64,000 nucleotides of DNA, from contig JABELC010000009.1 in the NCBI GenBank assembly GCA_028455995.1, positions 1,897,501 to 1,961,500 of the forward strand, in the 5' to 3' direction. The position numbers and the translations under genes are program-made. Positions 25,149 through 38,358 of this stretch are shown piece after piece (position 1 is the stretch's first letter; every line of letters begins with the position of its first letter). The notes beneath the pieces are model-generated. The model saw only the letters and a program-made list of their open reading frames with translations, searched no databases and had not been told where the DNA came from. Source of the stretch: Scleromitrula shiraiana (Eukaryota; Ascomycota; Leotiomycetes; Helotiales; Sclerotiniaceae).

Positions 25149-27135
25149 CTACAACTTCGGCTTCGGCACTGCCTTCCTCTCTTCGACAATTCTCGATCCC
25201 TCCCCCCTCAACTCGAACTTCTTAACCTTCCCACTTCCCGTCTTCGGTGTATCTACTCCCAAACCTTCTTCGCCGAACCAAAAAATATGATGAGGTGCCT
25301 TGTGCCAACCTAATTCCTTCCTGGTCCACTCTCTGACCTCAGCATCCGAAATCTTCTTCGTCTCTGGTTTGCCATCAAGGAATGCTCCGACTACCTCGCC
25401 ATATTTAGGGTCTGGAATTCCAACGACGATGGCGCGAGATAAGACGGGGTGTGCGCTGAGACGTGTTTCGATTTCTAAGGGGTAAATATTTTCTCCACCT
25501 GATGGGAAAGGTTATAATGTTAACGTCTTGTATCCCTAATATTGATACTGATAATATGGAAAGAGAATTGAGAGAGAAACTAACCTCGAATGATGATGTC
25601 CTTAAACCTTCCCGTGATAGAACAATACCCTCTCTCGTCGAACGAAGCTTCATCACCTGTCTTCAACCATAAAACACCTTCTTCATCTCGTACCATTACT
25701 TCTGCTGTCTTCTCCAAGTTGTTCCAATACCCCTTCTGTAGCGAATATCCGGATATGCAAAGCTCGCCTCGTGCGCCTTGTGGTACAATATCTCCATTTC
25801 GGTCGATAATTTTGGCACGAAGATGTGGGAGGATCTGTCCTACCGTAGTAAGTCGGGTGTCGATCGTATCGTACGTATATGCATTGAAACAGGTAGGCGA
25901 GGTCTCCGTCAACCCTAAAAAGTTTTATTAATGATTAATCTGGTAATTTGTCTCCATTTCCAGCTTACCGTAACTAGAAGTATACTCTCGCATTCCAAGC
26001 TCAGTCAATAATCTTCTCATTAAAGGTCTTGGGACCGGTGCACCAGCTATAATTCCTGTTCTTAGATTTTCACAATTGAAGCCTTCAGGTCTAGGAAGGC
26101 TTAGAATCTCCTCGAACATGGTTGGAACACCATGGAGAGCCGTGCATTTCTCGTCTGAGATTGCCCGTAAGACTGCTGCCGAATCGAATGTCTCAGCAGG
26201 GAGAATGATTTTAGCACCGTGAGTGATGATGGCTAGAACACCAAGAACGAGACCAAAGCAGTGAAATAAGGGTGGAGGACAACATAGAATGTCTTGGTTG
26301 GTGAACGCCAATCGATCTCCAATCGAATTTGAATTATTTATTAAATTACTATTCAATTGTTATTACTTCATCTCTCGAATACAGTGTATATGGGGATCGC
26401 ATAATACTTACAAATGTGTAAGCATCGCTGCCTTCGGACTTCCTGTTGAACCACTTGTGAATTGCAAGTTAACCACATCATCTGGATTTACCATAGCTTT
26501 CGCTCTCTCAAAATCCCCAATGGAGCATTTTAAGCCTTGGCTTTTCAAATTATCGTAGTTCATGAATCCATTTCTTGATCCCCTCAACATTACAACCTTC
26601 TCTAAATTCTCCGAATTGCCGTCCTTCTTCGGTTCTGGTCCTAAATCCGAGAGTAGTTGCCCAATATCCTGTCGTCCAATTTTTGAAACTGTGAACAAAA
26701 CCCGACATCCTACGGAACATTAATATCTCCCCTCAGACATTCTCGATCTTACATACCAGCATGCTTCAGTCCGTTTTTTGCTTCCTTCGTTGTATATGTG
26801 TTATTCAAGACTACGAGAATACATCCTATGTAAGCTGCCGCAAAAAACACCGCAATATATTCCGCACAATTTCCTGCCAAAATTCCAATTCTATCACCAG
26901 CTTTGATACCTAATGACAACAATCCTCGTGCTATAGCTATACTCTCAGATTGCAATGTAGAATATGTCCACCTGGTTCCCAAGGAGGGGCATACAATACT
27001 TTCATATTCGGATCGGAGGTGTGTCTGTTGATCGAGAAGTTGTCCAAGTGTGAGGGTCAGAAGTGGTGGACTGGATGCACCTTGAACGAAGGATGGGCGA
27101 GGAATCTCACTCGTAATTTCGAAAGAGGACTGCAT
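25149..27135 (-). CDS. Acyl-CoA synthetase (ACSF2-type, AMP-forming)
   Basis: ANL-superfamily enzyme: activates a carboxylic acid, probably medium-chain fatty acyl, to acyl-AMP and then acyl-CoA. Exons 27135-26757, 26709-26412, 26348-25969, 25914-25585 and 25498-25149 (minus) give 578 aa with all phases closing. Motifs are the P-loop FTSGSTGSPKAAMLTH (about 210-224), LINNSNSIGDRL, PPPLFHCFGLVLG, the SSYGLTETSPT adenine-binding motif (the splice falls in its G), the WLKTGDEA Asp motif, the hinge GRFKDIIIRGGENIYP (454-469) and the C-terminal lysine motif PKTGSGKVKKFELR. The pattern, including the NNS-IGDR and LFHCFGLV stretches, resembles human ACSF2 and bacterial YngI-like synthetases rather than 4-coumarate ligases. 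The protein ends PKPKL, a weak PTS1-like tripeptide, so peroxisomal location is possible. The first ATG follows an upstream in-frame stop. Confidence 0.88.
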
Positions 27136-30100
27136 TCTGTTCTGGTGATCAAGACGTGCAGCTTCGAGTCTAGAGCGAATTCAAGGCCTTACACAGTGAT
27201 TATTTGCAGTTTCTTTTGCAAACGAACAGATCAGATAAGATAAAAAATACAAGCCGAGGTGTCAACCTGCAGGTACGTAGACAGATTTGTCTGTTTTGTC
27301 TTACTCAGGTTCCAGAATAATTTTACACTTGGCATGACTAAAATCAAACTCTTCAAGAGTGTCAAAATGAGTGGAATCTTTAATTATAACTGACCGTATC
27401 CCTTTATGCACCCTAGAAATTCATCATGCCAAGATGTGACGTAACGAAACAAAGCATGTGTGAGGTCCAAGGGTGTTTCGGTTGGGTATGAAAATGCATC
27501 TGGAGATCCATTCATCACCCATTCCACAAGCTCTAGGTCTAAGTAGAGTCCGTATAGGTAGGATAGTTACCCCAGCTCCCTGCCTGTATCCATTATGTCG
27601 CGATACACCCACTTGGAAAAGTAGGAACGATTCACTCGTAAAGAACAGACAGCGGAAAAGAAATTTCATGTGCTTGAGCTTGATTCCTCCACTCGTTGAT
27701 CATCATTCATACATTAATAGAATCCACAGTGTCGTAGAATGAAATAATGGCCCAATCATTTTTATCCACAAAACTCAAAAACCCGCTCGAAACACTTCTT
27801 CCGTTATCTAGACTTGTATAGGAAGCCGTGGAAAAATTTTCATCTGATTAGATTTTGATTGATAAGATTATATGGGTCCATATATGCAGAAACAGGGGTA
27901 AAATTATCAGATTGTAGATCCCGACCTTCGGAGTGAAAATGGTTGGGTGTAGATTTAGTGAGTGGGGAGCGCCTAGACTTTGACCCGGCGGGACTACTGT
28001 GAGGTCTGCGGCACTGTCATGAAATTCTGAGTTGGATCTTTGAAGATTGAGTAATTGAGCGACGAGTGAAAAGATATTCTGTTCCGGGTTGTTTGGTGTA
28101 AGACGTAGAGTTTGTAACGAGTATTATAGAAATGTTCCGCCAGAATTGTCCGATCCATGTGGATAAAACGTTGTTTTCACGTTTTCACATTCATTTGTTG
28201 AATGAATGAATTCACAGAATACACCGAACGGCATCAAGATATATTGTACTAAGATCAAGATCAACTGCGATATTCTTGCCATTCTCTGTGAGTTGCTTTC
28301 GGTTGGAGGCAAAAGCACTGATTGCAATGGCAGTTTCAATGGTACCAGCCTCCTCAAGAGGTCACATCTTTTGTAGTAAAAGAATTGTATCCATAAGGTT
28401 GTTCATATATCATCGTTCTTACTACCTCAAACACTCAAAATACTCGGTGATGATGAACTGGTGTATCACTTAACCCGCCTGGATGAGAATACTGTTTGAC
28501 TACTCATGAAGAAGCGAGGGAATCTGGTCGAGATTGCTAGTGTAATAGATCCTGAAGAGCATTGCAAAGTAGATCAAACTCTGTGAGTGCTGTCGAGATA
28601 TGATTGCGTTCGAGATCATAGCAGTCTTCAAGCCCTGTCGAAGTGGAGAAGAACTAGGATATATTGTAGTAGTAGGTTTTGTTTCTCTTCAAAGAATGTT
28701 TGAAAAGATAAAATCTTTTACGTTAATTGATCTTAAATTTTCTGACTTTTTATCGAGCTTAAACTCTAAGTATCAATAGTTTGATACTGTCTTTGGTACA
28801 ATTGTTTATTTGAGCTAGTTTCTTCAAAATGCGTATAAAAAAATTGCAACCTCCTGCAACAAATGATGATCTGCCCAATGTGACATATCAATCTGGTAAG
28901 AGATGACGATCCACATATTTCTTTTATCGATTCAGAGTCCAAAACAATATAATGTTAATCTAATTACTTCTATGAAGCTTCATTTAAGAATTAATTTGAG
29001 TATGCCACGGTGAATCATTGAGTTGCTCCTACATGATCATTCATAATGCATTTAACACAATACATTTACAAGAGCTTCGACTTAGAAAAATGATGGGAAT
29101 CGTATATTTTTACCATAAAATTCTCTCAATCTACTGAAACCAACCTCTGTTCGATGCTCTATATTCAACCAACATCACATTACACAATTGAGGTTAAGAA
29201 AAAGACTATAAGATATTCCCCTCACGGCCACAACACTGAAACGACTATGTGTTCAACTCTCCTAACATATTTCTCCTGCGGTCACCCAGCAATACTCACT
29301 GCCGAAAGATGTGGGAACTATCATGGACCGGAATCGATCTATCGCTGTCCAGATTACAGGGCTTATAGATAATATGCTGAAGGGCGTTGTTATGTTTTCA
29401 GGTATGGGTGTCAGAAACGATACATGAAATGGTGCAAGGCGGATAGATATTCTGAAAGAACCTTGACCTAGATCGAGGGAAATATAGGTCGGTTTATAGA
29501 TTCAAATCGAATACAATAGGAATCCCTCAACACTTGATAAACAGAGTTGAATGTGAATAAACTTGCAACCCAAAACCGTGATCTTCACTCCCCCGCAATC
29601 TCAACAGATTCATGCATCTTCTCCACCATCCCCTTAAAACATCTTTTCGCAGATCACATTCCATTCCACATAAACTCCAGCTCCAGAAATTCACAGCCCC
29701 TCTTCACCCTCACCAAAACACCCCTCATAAACCTAACCTAGATCCCACACATTTAAGCCTTTGCACACAAGCTAGTTCACAGATCTATGATCAACCCCGC
29801 ATTTCAAGTTAAATTTTTTGATTCTCCATCAAGCATACATCTATCATTCTCAAATAATCTTAAATCAACCTCAACCACCCAAGACGCTACTTTAACTAAG
29901 TACTCAGCTTGTTTCCGATGGCGGATTATTACCCTCAATCCTTTGTTATTACAACTGGGTAAAAAGAAATATGCTCTAAATGAATATTAACAAAAGAATA
30001 TTCTCGACTAAAGATTCATTCTCATGATTTTGAGCAGCTTCCCGGGGTTTTCTTCCATCAATCATACAAACTCCTTACCTTTCACAAACACTTTATTTCT

Positions 30101-30789
30101 CGTCCTCAAAATCAGAAGTAGCTGCTTTGGCTGCCTACAATTCTACCCTATCACATTCAAATCCATCATTTCCTGGGTCGTTCAAGTGAATACACAGGAA
30201 GGTAGAAAAGTCAATAAAGAGACCATCTAAATCACGACTTCCACATCCCATCCGACACCGGCCGACCGACTTCCAGCTCCTTCCAAAAAAGCTCACATCC
30301 CTGTTCGCCAACCCCGCGACTTCATCATCCGCATGCATTAGTTCGATCAGATAAAAACTTTTTCCCTGCATATTTTTCTTTAATCCCTTTTATCCGCCAT
30401 TAAGTTGAGATCTGATAACTTTTATGTTTCCAGTTGGGTTGGAAAGCAAATTTGGCATCTGATAAGATAACTTGGCAATTTGGTGTGCAAGCGCCGACGT
30501 AATATTCAGGATAAGCATCACAGGTAGTGAACGTGGTTTGATTTATTTGGATCTTGGACCGAAGAGGGATCATTGGGTCTGGTGGGCTGGATGTCAGATT
30601 TTAAGGTTTCGAAACTCCTACGTATATGATAGAAGATTGGTATTGTGTGTACAAAATTCATTACAGCACTCTAAAATGATATCTCTCTAACCTAATTGAC
30701 CAAAGGCATAAATCTAACAGTTTTATCGCTGGTCGTCAAACACCGTAGTAAAGTCCTCTCATCTCATCCAACTTTCTCGATCGAATTAT
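27136..30789. other. Intergenic, 3.6 kb, mostly without supported genes
   Basis: Short frames only, apart from one small Cys-rich frame listed separately near 29.2 kb. About 29,570-30,340 is pyrimidine- and A-rich with several overlapping spurious frames. No RNA gene or repeat family was recognised. Confidence 0.5.
29247..29372 (+). CDS. Possible small Cys-rich protein (41 aa) or gene fragment
   Basis: Starts MCSTLLTYFSCGHPAILTAE and ends shortly after YRCPDY. The spacing of Cys/His (C2, C11, H13, C22, H26, C34) is like the short 'CxH' proteins common in ascomycetes. Downstream, after a possible acceptor at about 29400, the sequence can encode YGCQKRYMKWCKADRYSERT followed by a stop, which looks like a continuation. 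I could not find a matching donor, so the frame may be a truncated or decayed copy. Confidence 0.3.
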   Translation: MCSTLLTYFSCGHPAILTAERCGNYHGPESIYRCPDYRAYR

Positions 30790-31550
30790 CTATAGCAACG
30801 CTCTCACCATTCTCATCTCCTCTCCTCTCTCCAATCTAGCTAGAAGATCCGCATTCTCACGTGCTAGAGATGCAAGATTTATGTCCTATTGAGTAAATTA
30901 GAAATGCAATCTTCCTATTCGAAATGTAAGTAAAACAAAAAAAAACTTACCGAACTTGAACTCCTGCATAGATTCTGAAGCATTCCCATCTCCAATTCCT
31001 CGCTTTCGAGGCCTGAAACCTTTCTCCCTCTAACTACAACTCCACCCTCCAATAAAACATCCATACCCTTCCCATTTCCCCTCTCCTCGAAGTCCATTAC
31101 ATCTCCCTCCATGAAATCTACACTCCCCTCCCCCGCGAAATCTCTTACTACCTCCCTTTTACACCACCCCACATACTCCGCCCACTCCTCCGCACTCGGC
31201 TTCAACTCCCCTCTCGCCATCCACTCACCCAATCTCCCCTCCTCGGCCAGAAAATTCAAAAACGTATACCGACTGGTAGGATCCAATGATGTAGCGAAAT
31301 CCTCTAGAAAACTTCCACCGATAGGTTGGCTTCCCTCTAATTCATTGCCGCTGGAAGGAATTAGAAATAAGCACTTGGTTTTCTTCAACGATGAGGAGAT
31401 GCTGGCAGCGATTGCAAGACTTAGAGTGGTGATGGAATATGAGGTGCAGATTATGTCGTATGTTCCTGCGATGGTGGTGCTTAGTATGGGCGGTTGGGGC
31501 TTGGGTGTTATGTGGCCCGTTGAAGAGGGAGTGGGAACTTGGAGGGACAT
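30790..31550 (-). CDS. Truncated L-ornithine N5-oxygenase (SidA)-like protein
   Basis: Exons 31550-30951 and 30885-30790 (minus) give a closed 231-aa frame; the 65-bp intron is GT-AG in phase 0. Residues about 28-130 resemble the N-terminal part of ornithine/lysine N-hydroxylases: TYDIICTSYSITTLSLAIA aligns with the FAD-binding strand and helix, and GGSFLEDFATSLDPTSRYTF followed by LNFLAEEGRLGEWM aligns with the conserved SFLKDL...FTFLNYL...GRL segment. Family members are about 450-550 aa with FAD, NADPH and substrate domains; only the first third is present. The FAD GxGxxG-like motif is replaced by TSYSIT, so flavin binding is doubtful. The tail ends with a helical segment (LARENADLLARLERGEEM). 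Either a neofunctionalised remnant or a pseudogene that still reads open; catalytic hydroxylation is unlikely. Confidence 0.6.
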
Positions 31551-32651
31551 TTTGGGCTTTGTTTCTGCCGGTTGGTGATGGTGTTGTATTGGTGAGTGGT
31601 TGTGATGGTGTTTGTAGATGTGGTTGTGAGAGAATATTGGAGAAATTGACAGAGGAACAAACTAGCATGCCCTTAAGATTCAACACCTAGATCAAAAAAA
31701 GTTTTAATTTAGTAGACAAGTAATAACTTGCATGTCCTAAAAAAAAGTTTGGAGATGACATGATGCCACAAATGCCAAGGAAAAACCTATTGACCGTATG
31801 TTACGGTATGTACATGGTTCAAAGAAAAATATTAAAATATAGGTAATTCGACAAGGATATAGGAAGTGAGTACAAAAATGTTTTCTCGTTCCCATTGACA
31901 TTATTACGGAAATTACTGGCGGGAAATACATATTGGGGTAAGGGTTGAGGAAAACGGTCAGGATCGGGAATCCTCGACTGTTAAAAAGGGTCTCCACGGG
32001 TAAATTGAATCATCCATCCATATAGAAGTAGCTGGGTGTCCGAATATCAAATTTCATCAATACTATCTGTGGACGGCATGATAGATCCTTGTACATGCAG
32101 ACGTAAATACTGCATATTGAAGTGGATCTCTGGGTATACTAATTATCCATGCCATCGGCCCGGTAGAAAGTTACCAAGCTAATTTATAAACCAACGTAAG
32201 AAAAGCAAACGGATTGTCGTTGCAGGTGAATGAATAATACGAACTTTTTAAAATGCACGTGAAGTGTTTGTTTTGCATTCGTTGTTCTTGAAATCATGGT
32301 GTAAATAGGCACACTAAGGGATTGAATTGAACCTCCAAACTTAACATTCATATCTTTCCAAGGCTTCCAATCGTCTCAAATACTCCTTCTAATATTGATT
32401 TCCTCAACTTCATACAGCAATGGGTTCTCCGAATTTCTCATATGTACCGTTTGGACCCCAGGCCTTGAGGAAAGTGGAAGAACGGGAAAATTGCAAGTGT
32501 AAACCGAAAACGCATAAGTATCCATTCCCATCAGCTTTTCCTCCTCATTCTCATCACTGTCATCAACAACTCAGCAGTATGTCTCTAAATTGATTCTTTT
32601 CTGATTCTCAGATCTCACAAACGCATACCATAAGCTTCCACATACCCATCT
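31551..32651. other. Intergenic between two minus-strand genes
   Basis: No convincing gene. A plus-strand ATG at 32420 opens a short frame (MGSPNFSYVPFGPQ... ending near 32517 at a possible donor) that might be the first exon of a very small gene. Its continuation is unclear and overlaps the 3' end of the transporter gene, so it is not called. Confidence 0.45.
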
Positions 32652-34561
32652 TCATCCTGGCCTTTTGCCCTTTTCATCAATATCCTCATCAAACGGTATA
32701 CCTCCAAAAAGTAGCCCCATCTCCTCTATCACTCTACCGTGACAATAATTTAGTGCTTGTCCACATAATGAGCGGAATCATGATGAAAACAAAATGCTCA
32801 CCTGTGCTCTCAACATTTCTTCCGTATAATCTTCGACCGTCAAGCCCCTGTCTCCATCCATCTTATCTCTTCGTTTATTTTCCATTCTATAATAAATCGT
32901 CATGAATACGGCGAGTATGAAAGCCACAGATAGTAGACTTAGAATGATAGCGTGGCCTTGGATAAACCTTTTTTTTGTGTGTTCCCATTTAGTGAAAAGA
33001 CTTTTGGGGGAAAGGGGTTATACGATCACCGTACCTAGGAGCATCAATGGAGCGATAAACGAAAGCTGCCACCAGGCCACCGACACTAGAGGACCCGACA
33101 TACATTGCGACCCCTACTCCACGTTTCAGGCTGCCGGCTATATTATTCGCGGCCCAAGTAGTCATGAGTGGACTAGCTGGGAAGACTCCTACTCGTTACA
33201 TTACATTTGTTAGTCGTTGTAATGAGCTTCCAAATCGGCGAGGACATTGAATCTACAACCCAAAGAACATACCTACGGCGCCCAGGAATGCTCCCGCATA
33301 TTGAACATTTGACTTATCAGACGAAATAAGCATCGCAAACCCCAGTATTGCCACTGTTATAAACCCTATCAAGAAGACCCCTCTTTGTCGCTGCTTATCT
33401 GCCACATAGCTCGCCCAAATGGTCAAGATGCAAGCAACAACATAAGGGGGTACAGTCATGAGTTGTGCAGCATTACTCGTGTAGCCGAGATCTTTAACGA
33501 TGGTTGGGAGGAACAGAGAGACAGCGTATACAGGCGTTGTATTTGCAAATCCTATTATCATAGCAATGTAGATTTTCCAATCTGTAAGTGCTTGCCAGAT
33601 GTACTTGGAATTGAAGTCATTGGAAAGGGACTGACAATCAGAGGTGAGACGACGGATGACTTCTTTTCTTTCGGATGGAGAGAGAAATTTCGCACTGAAG
33701 ACAGTATGAATCAAAGAGTTAGCTTGGAAATTGTAGGTTATTCTGTAGGAAGGAGAGGGGTTTAAATTAACTTACGTAGCGGGATAATCACTGATAGCCC
33801 AATAAGAGACGCTTCCAACGCAGAGAGTCAACAAGCCTTCGATGATAAATATCCACGACCACCCAGCTTTACCACCCACTCCTGACATTTCGGAGATACC
33901 CCTCGCAAACAGTCCACCAAAGGCGCCCGCGGCCGTGGCTGTAGAGAAAAAAAGCGCAATCCTCAAACCCGATTCATGTCTTGGATACCACATTGTAAGG
34001 TAATAAACAACTCCGGGAAACAATCCACCTTCTGCTATACCCAAGAAACATCTCGCAATCAGGAGGCCAGTGAAATCATGTACGAGACCTGTACATATCA
34101 TTATGATGGACCAGGCCACCACGATGCAGGTAAGCCAGATGCTGGGACGAATCTTTTTGATTATTATGTTGCTGGGGATTTCGATGGCGATATAAAATGG
34201 AAAGAAAACTGCTAGGGCGATGTTATAGTCTAGGCCATACATATTGAGATTGCGTTCTAGACCCTGCAGTCGCGCATTTCCAATATTGGTTCGATCTAGA
34301 AAACATAGTCTATGGAATATCAATAAAATTATCACAAGAGAAGATATCAAATTGAACTAACAGATAGATGAGAGAGAGGATTGGAACGAGTCGTAAATCA
34401 AGTTTTCGAACAAGTCGTTTTGTTGCTGCGTCGTCGAAGACCTCGGGCGTTAATGTTTCACTTGAGTTATATCCCAGTTCAGAAGGCTTCTCTTCCATAT
34501 TGGTTCGTGTACCATCATTGTTGGGTGTATCAGAATTTACGCTATCAATTCGTTCTGCCAT
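32652..34561 (-). CDS. MFS transporter, anion:cation symporter (allantoate permease/Dal5-like) family
   Basis: Plasma-membrane proton-coupled carrier for small organic anions, as typical of this family; the substrate is not predictable. Exons 34561-34362, 34309-33776, 33694-33273, 33188-33035, 32967-32802 and 32723-32652 (minus) give 515 aa with all phases closing. Family signs are the cytosolic N-terminus followed by RKLDLRLVPILSLIYLLCF, LDRTNIGNARLQGLE after helix 1, GLLIARCFLGIAEGGLFPGVVYYLTMWYPRHE, SGLRIALFFSTATAAGAFGGL, WSWIFIIEG and ISDYPATAKFLSPSER in the central loop. The second half has VSLFLPTIVKDLGYT and TWAANNIAGSLKRGVG, which is diagnostic of the ACS family. The C-terminal tail is charged and cytosolic (YYRMENKRRDK). 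The length is typical. Confidence 0.9.
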
Positions 34562-36076
34562 TTGAGAAGTGAACGATGGAGTAATATGATATTAAACTGT
34601 ATGGGAGACGAAGCGACAACACAAGATTAGTCTTCAATAATTGCACTTTCCGTAGCATGACATTATATTGGAAGAGAGAACAACGAAGATAAAGAATACT
34701 CCACGAGACACATGTACTTCTTCATGTATTAAACAATCGAACAAGGTCAGACAAGGTCGGAGAGATACTTGGTGATATCGGACATTGTAGTCGTCAAAGT
34801 AACACTTGTGACAATCTATCCTCCCACTCTTTACAATCAGTTGTGGAAGAAGGAAAATGGATAGAGGTTTCAATCATATAATGCAGATATCTAAGACAAG
34901 GATGATAGAAGGCACTTAGCACTTCAAATAGAAATATAAGGCACTGATTGGAGAATACGAACACTAATTTGGCTAACTTTAGACAATCCACAATTTACCA
35001 CACAATCCATGAGATGGATGTATGACAATCAAGAAAAAGTACCCGATAGAAGCACAAAGGCACCCGAACAAGATTCTTGCTTCAAGTTTACTTCGAAAGA
35101 TACATAAGTATAGGCTAACTGGGCTTGATATGCTATAAAGATACGTTATACTGTTCGTTTGGTTCGAGGTCTTCGGAACGATTATTCTGTATATAGGTAT
35201 AGACGGGGTTAGTTGATTCCCCTTAGGGAACCAAATCTCAAGGCTCAGCTTCCACAAGCTGTATATGGTGATTGCACAGCAGATGTTTCTGTTCGTGATG
35301 AGACATTTGGAACCCTTTTAATGCCCTATGGGAGCAAGGAGTATATTAATATTCAAGTTATCAACAAAATCACTTTTTTATCAATTTAAAATGGAATATT
35401 TTTAACTTGAAGTTGGATATACAAATTATTTATTAATTATTATATAGAAATTTTATAACAATTACTATGATATTAATAACTTAATATAATACTAGTATAT
35501 ATTATATACTAGTACTAAATAGTAATCAAAATCAAAAAGAACTTGAATATAACTTCAAGTTACTACTAGTACTACTACTAGTATTCAAAATATATAAGAA
35601 TTTTATAGAATTTATCATAAACTTCTTGAAACTACTTTCAAGTTTATACTACTACTAGTAGTACTAGTAGTAATTTTTTTTAAAAATTCAAGTTGCCAGC
35701 CACTGGCAGTGAACATTTTCAAGTTATTCAATATTAGTAAATTATAATAAAAATTTAATTGATTTACTAGTAGTATGATATATATGATACTAGTAGTAGT
35801 ATAAATAATGTACTACTAGTATATAAATAAATATTTTAACTTACTAGTATATTCTTCATTAATTTAAAAAAGATTAATTTTCTTTTCAAGTTACTAGTAC
35901 TACTACTAGTAGTATAATAAGTTTATATAATTAGTAAAAAAACAAGATTTCTTTTAAGAAAAATTATTATATTATTTACATATTAAATTCTTTTATAAAT
36001 TTTTTAAACTTATTTTTAAAAATCTATAAGAAAGTAAGTAAAAATCTATAATTGATATAATAAAAGTTATATAAAT
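34562..36076. other. Intergenic, becoming very AT-rich with ACTAGT motifs
   Basis: The first 700 bp are upstream of the transporter and have no supported gene. From about 35,345 the sequence turns very AT-rich and carries many ACTAGT/TAGTAG motifs (for example 35,570-35,670 and 35,895-35,915). It forms the left border of the retrotransposon block. Confidence 0.55.
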
Positions 36077-36081
36077 CATGG

Positions 36082-36240
36082 TGTAGTTTTACTTCGGTTA
36101 AATTATACGATTATGATACTGTGATTTGTGTTATATATTCTTCTTATTGATCTATTTATAGTACAGATTATCAAATCATATATATATACGATTGTGATTA
36201 TATGTTTATCACATGCTATTTTATGATCTATATTCCAATA
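36082..36240 (-). repeat. copia LTR, left copy (3' LTR of minus-strand element)
   Basis: 159 bp, begins TGTAGTTTTACTTCGG and ends TTCCAATA. It aligns without gaps to 49456-49614; I count 27 differences, all transitions. Confidence 0.9.
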
Positions 36241-38037
36241 TTAATATTATTTAAAAAGAAAAAGAAAGTTAAATTAAATTTATTGTATATTATAATATTA
36301 TTTTCCTTTATCTTTTTATAAAATAGATCAAAAAATTGAAATATATATGAGTAGTATGATAAAAGAAAATCAATATAATAAAAGAAAATATATATAAAAT
36401 CATAATTGCTATTATTTTAATAAATATTGTTTTTAAAGAAGTTATTTTCAAATTGGAATAATAATATTTCAATAATTTTAGTAAATATCATTTTTATATA
36501 TGTTATTATCTTTTGTATTTTTTCTATATTAGATTTTTATACTTTTGTATTTTTTATATTAATTCTTTATATTATTGTATTTTTTTTATTGTATTTTTTT
36601 TGTTGTATTCTTTTTATTATAATATATTAATGTATTATATAAACTAATCTATAATAAATATTAATTTAAACAATTATAATTTACTCTATCGAGTAAATAA
36701 AATGATTTATTTGTGTTTAATTTATTTTTTTATATCGATTTTGATTTTGTTAATATCGATAAAGTTTTTGAGGGTAGTATAAAACTTTGATTTTATTATT
36801 ATATCGATAGAATTTGTATTGTTAATAATCTATTTAATTTTTATGATTTTTTTATATTTGTATAACTAATAAATAAAAACTAGGTTGATTATTAAATATT
36901 TTTTTTAAAAAATATTGAATTTAATTAAACATTTATAAAATGATTTTAAATCAATATAGATTATAAAAAATATAATATTAATTATAATTTTTTTGTTGAT
37001 TAATCGATTTATAATTTCATCAATATTAAATTTGATTATAATAATAATATCAAATCCATATTTTATTCTATATAATTTTAAAATAAGAACACTTTATATA
37101 ACTCATTTGTATTTAATAAAAAATTAATAAATAATATTTGCATTATTGTTTTTATTAATAAATATTATAATAAAACTAATTTAAAAAAAAAATTAACATT
37201 ATTTATAAAGTTTATATTAATAAAATAAATTATTTATAATAATTCTATTTTAAAAAAAACAAATATAAAACTATAATTAAAATTATTAAATTGTTATTAA
37301 ATATATTTATTAAAAATATTTATATTATCTTTAATTAAATTAATAATTTAAACTACATATAATAAATCAAATAATACTTTTAATTAATAAACATTCACAA
37401 TATATACACTATAAGCTCATTAAACAATATATTATTTTTTTAAAAAAACATTTTTTTTAATTTTTATATATAATTTAAAATCAACAAAAAAATGGTTTAT
37501 AAAATGAAATTCATCATATTGTTGTTTTTAAATAAATATAATCACATTATTTTTATCAATATAGATTAAAACACTATTAAATTTAAAAAAAATATCAATT
37601 ATCAACTATTTTTGTACTTTTGAAAAATAACTTTTTTTTTTGATTTACACTTTTTTTTCATTTATAAATTCTTTATTAATAAAAATAAAAATATTATCTA
37701 TTTATAATTTGATTATATTTAATTTTTTATCTTTATCAATATAAAATAAATAATTATTAAATAAAAAAAAAATCATTTTAAAAACTTTTATATAATAATT
37801 ATAATATATAAAATACTAATAGTTTTCTAATTTTATAATACTATAAAATGAATATATAATTTTAAAAATTGTATCTAATTTAAAACTTATTTTTAATAAA
37901 GATTTAATATAAAATATATAAATTAAGGATATTCTTAATTAAATATATATTTATAATATATCGCGAAGATATAACTAAATATATCGATATATATTCTATA
38001 AAATTATAAAATAAAATATAGTTTTATAATTAATTTA

Positions 38038-38358
38038 TTAAATAATAAAGAATTTTATTAAAACTATTTCTTTACTTTTATTATTATAACCTTGAATTAT
38101 TAATTTAAACTTCTTGAATATCTTTGATATATCTTTGTTTTTAATAAAATCAACAAATTTACTATAAAAAATTTGGATATCTTTTAATATATCGTTTTTT
38201 TTAATAATTTTAAATATATTTTTCTTTAATAAATTATTTATTTCTTTTTTATAAAATAAATAAAATTGATTTATAATTAATAAAGAATTTATAATAATAT
38301 ATATATTAAAAATATCTTTAACAATATAATTATTATTATTATTATTATTGAAGTACAT
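38038..38358 (-). pseudogene. Remnant of copia reverse transcriptase N-terminal region
   Basis: A 106-codon frame without stops inside the degraded copia element. The order of charged and hydrophobic positions (KEINNLLKKNIFKII ... FVDFIKNKDISKIFKKFKL ... IIQGYNNKSKEIVL) matches the block before the catalytic palm of fungal copia polymerases. It is interrupted upstream at the gypsy insertion side and is not functional. Confidence 0.65.

Noticed and set aside
25590..25931. 113-aa plus-strand frame
   Set aside because: Antisense shadow of acyl-CoA synthetase exon 4.
31111..31578. 155-aa plus-strand frame
   Set aside because: Antisense shadow of the SidA-like gene, whose in-phase intron and family similarity favour the minus strand.
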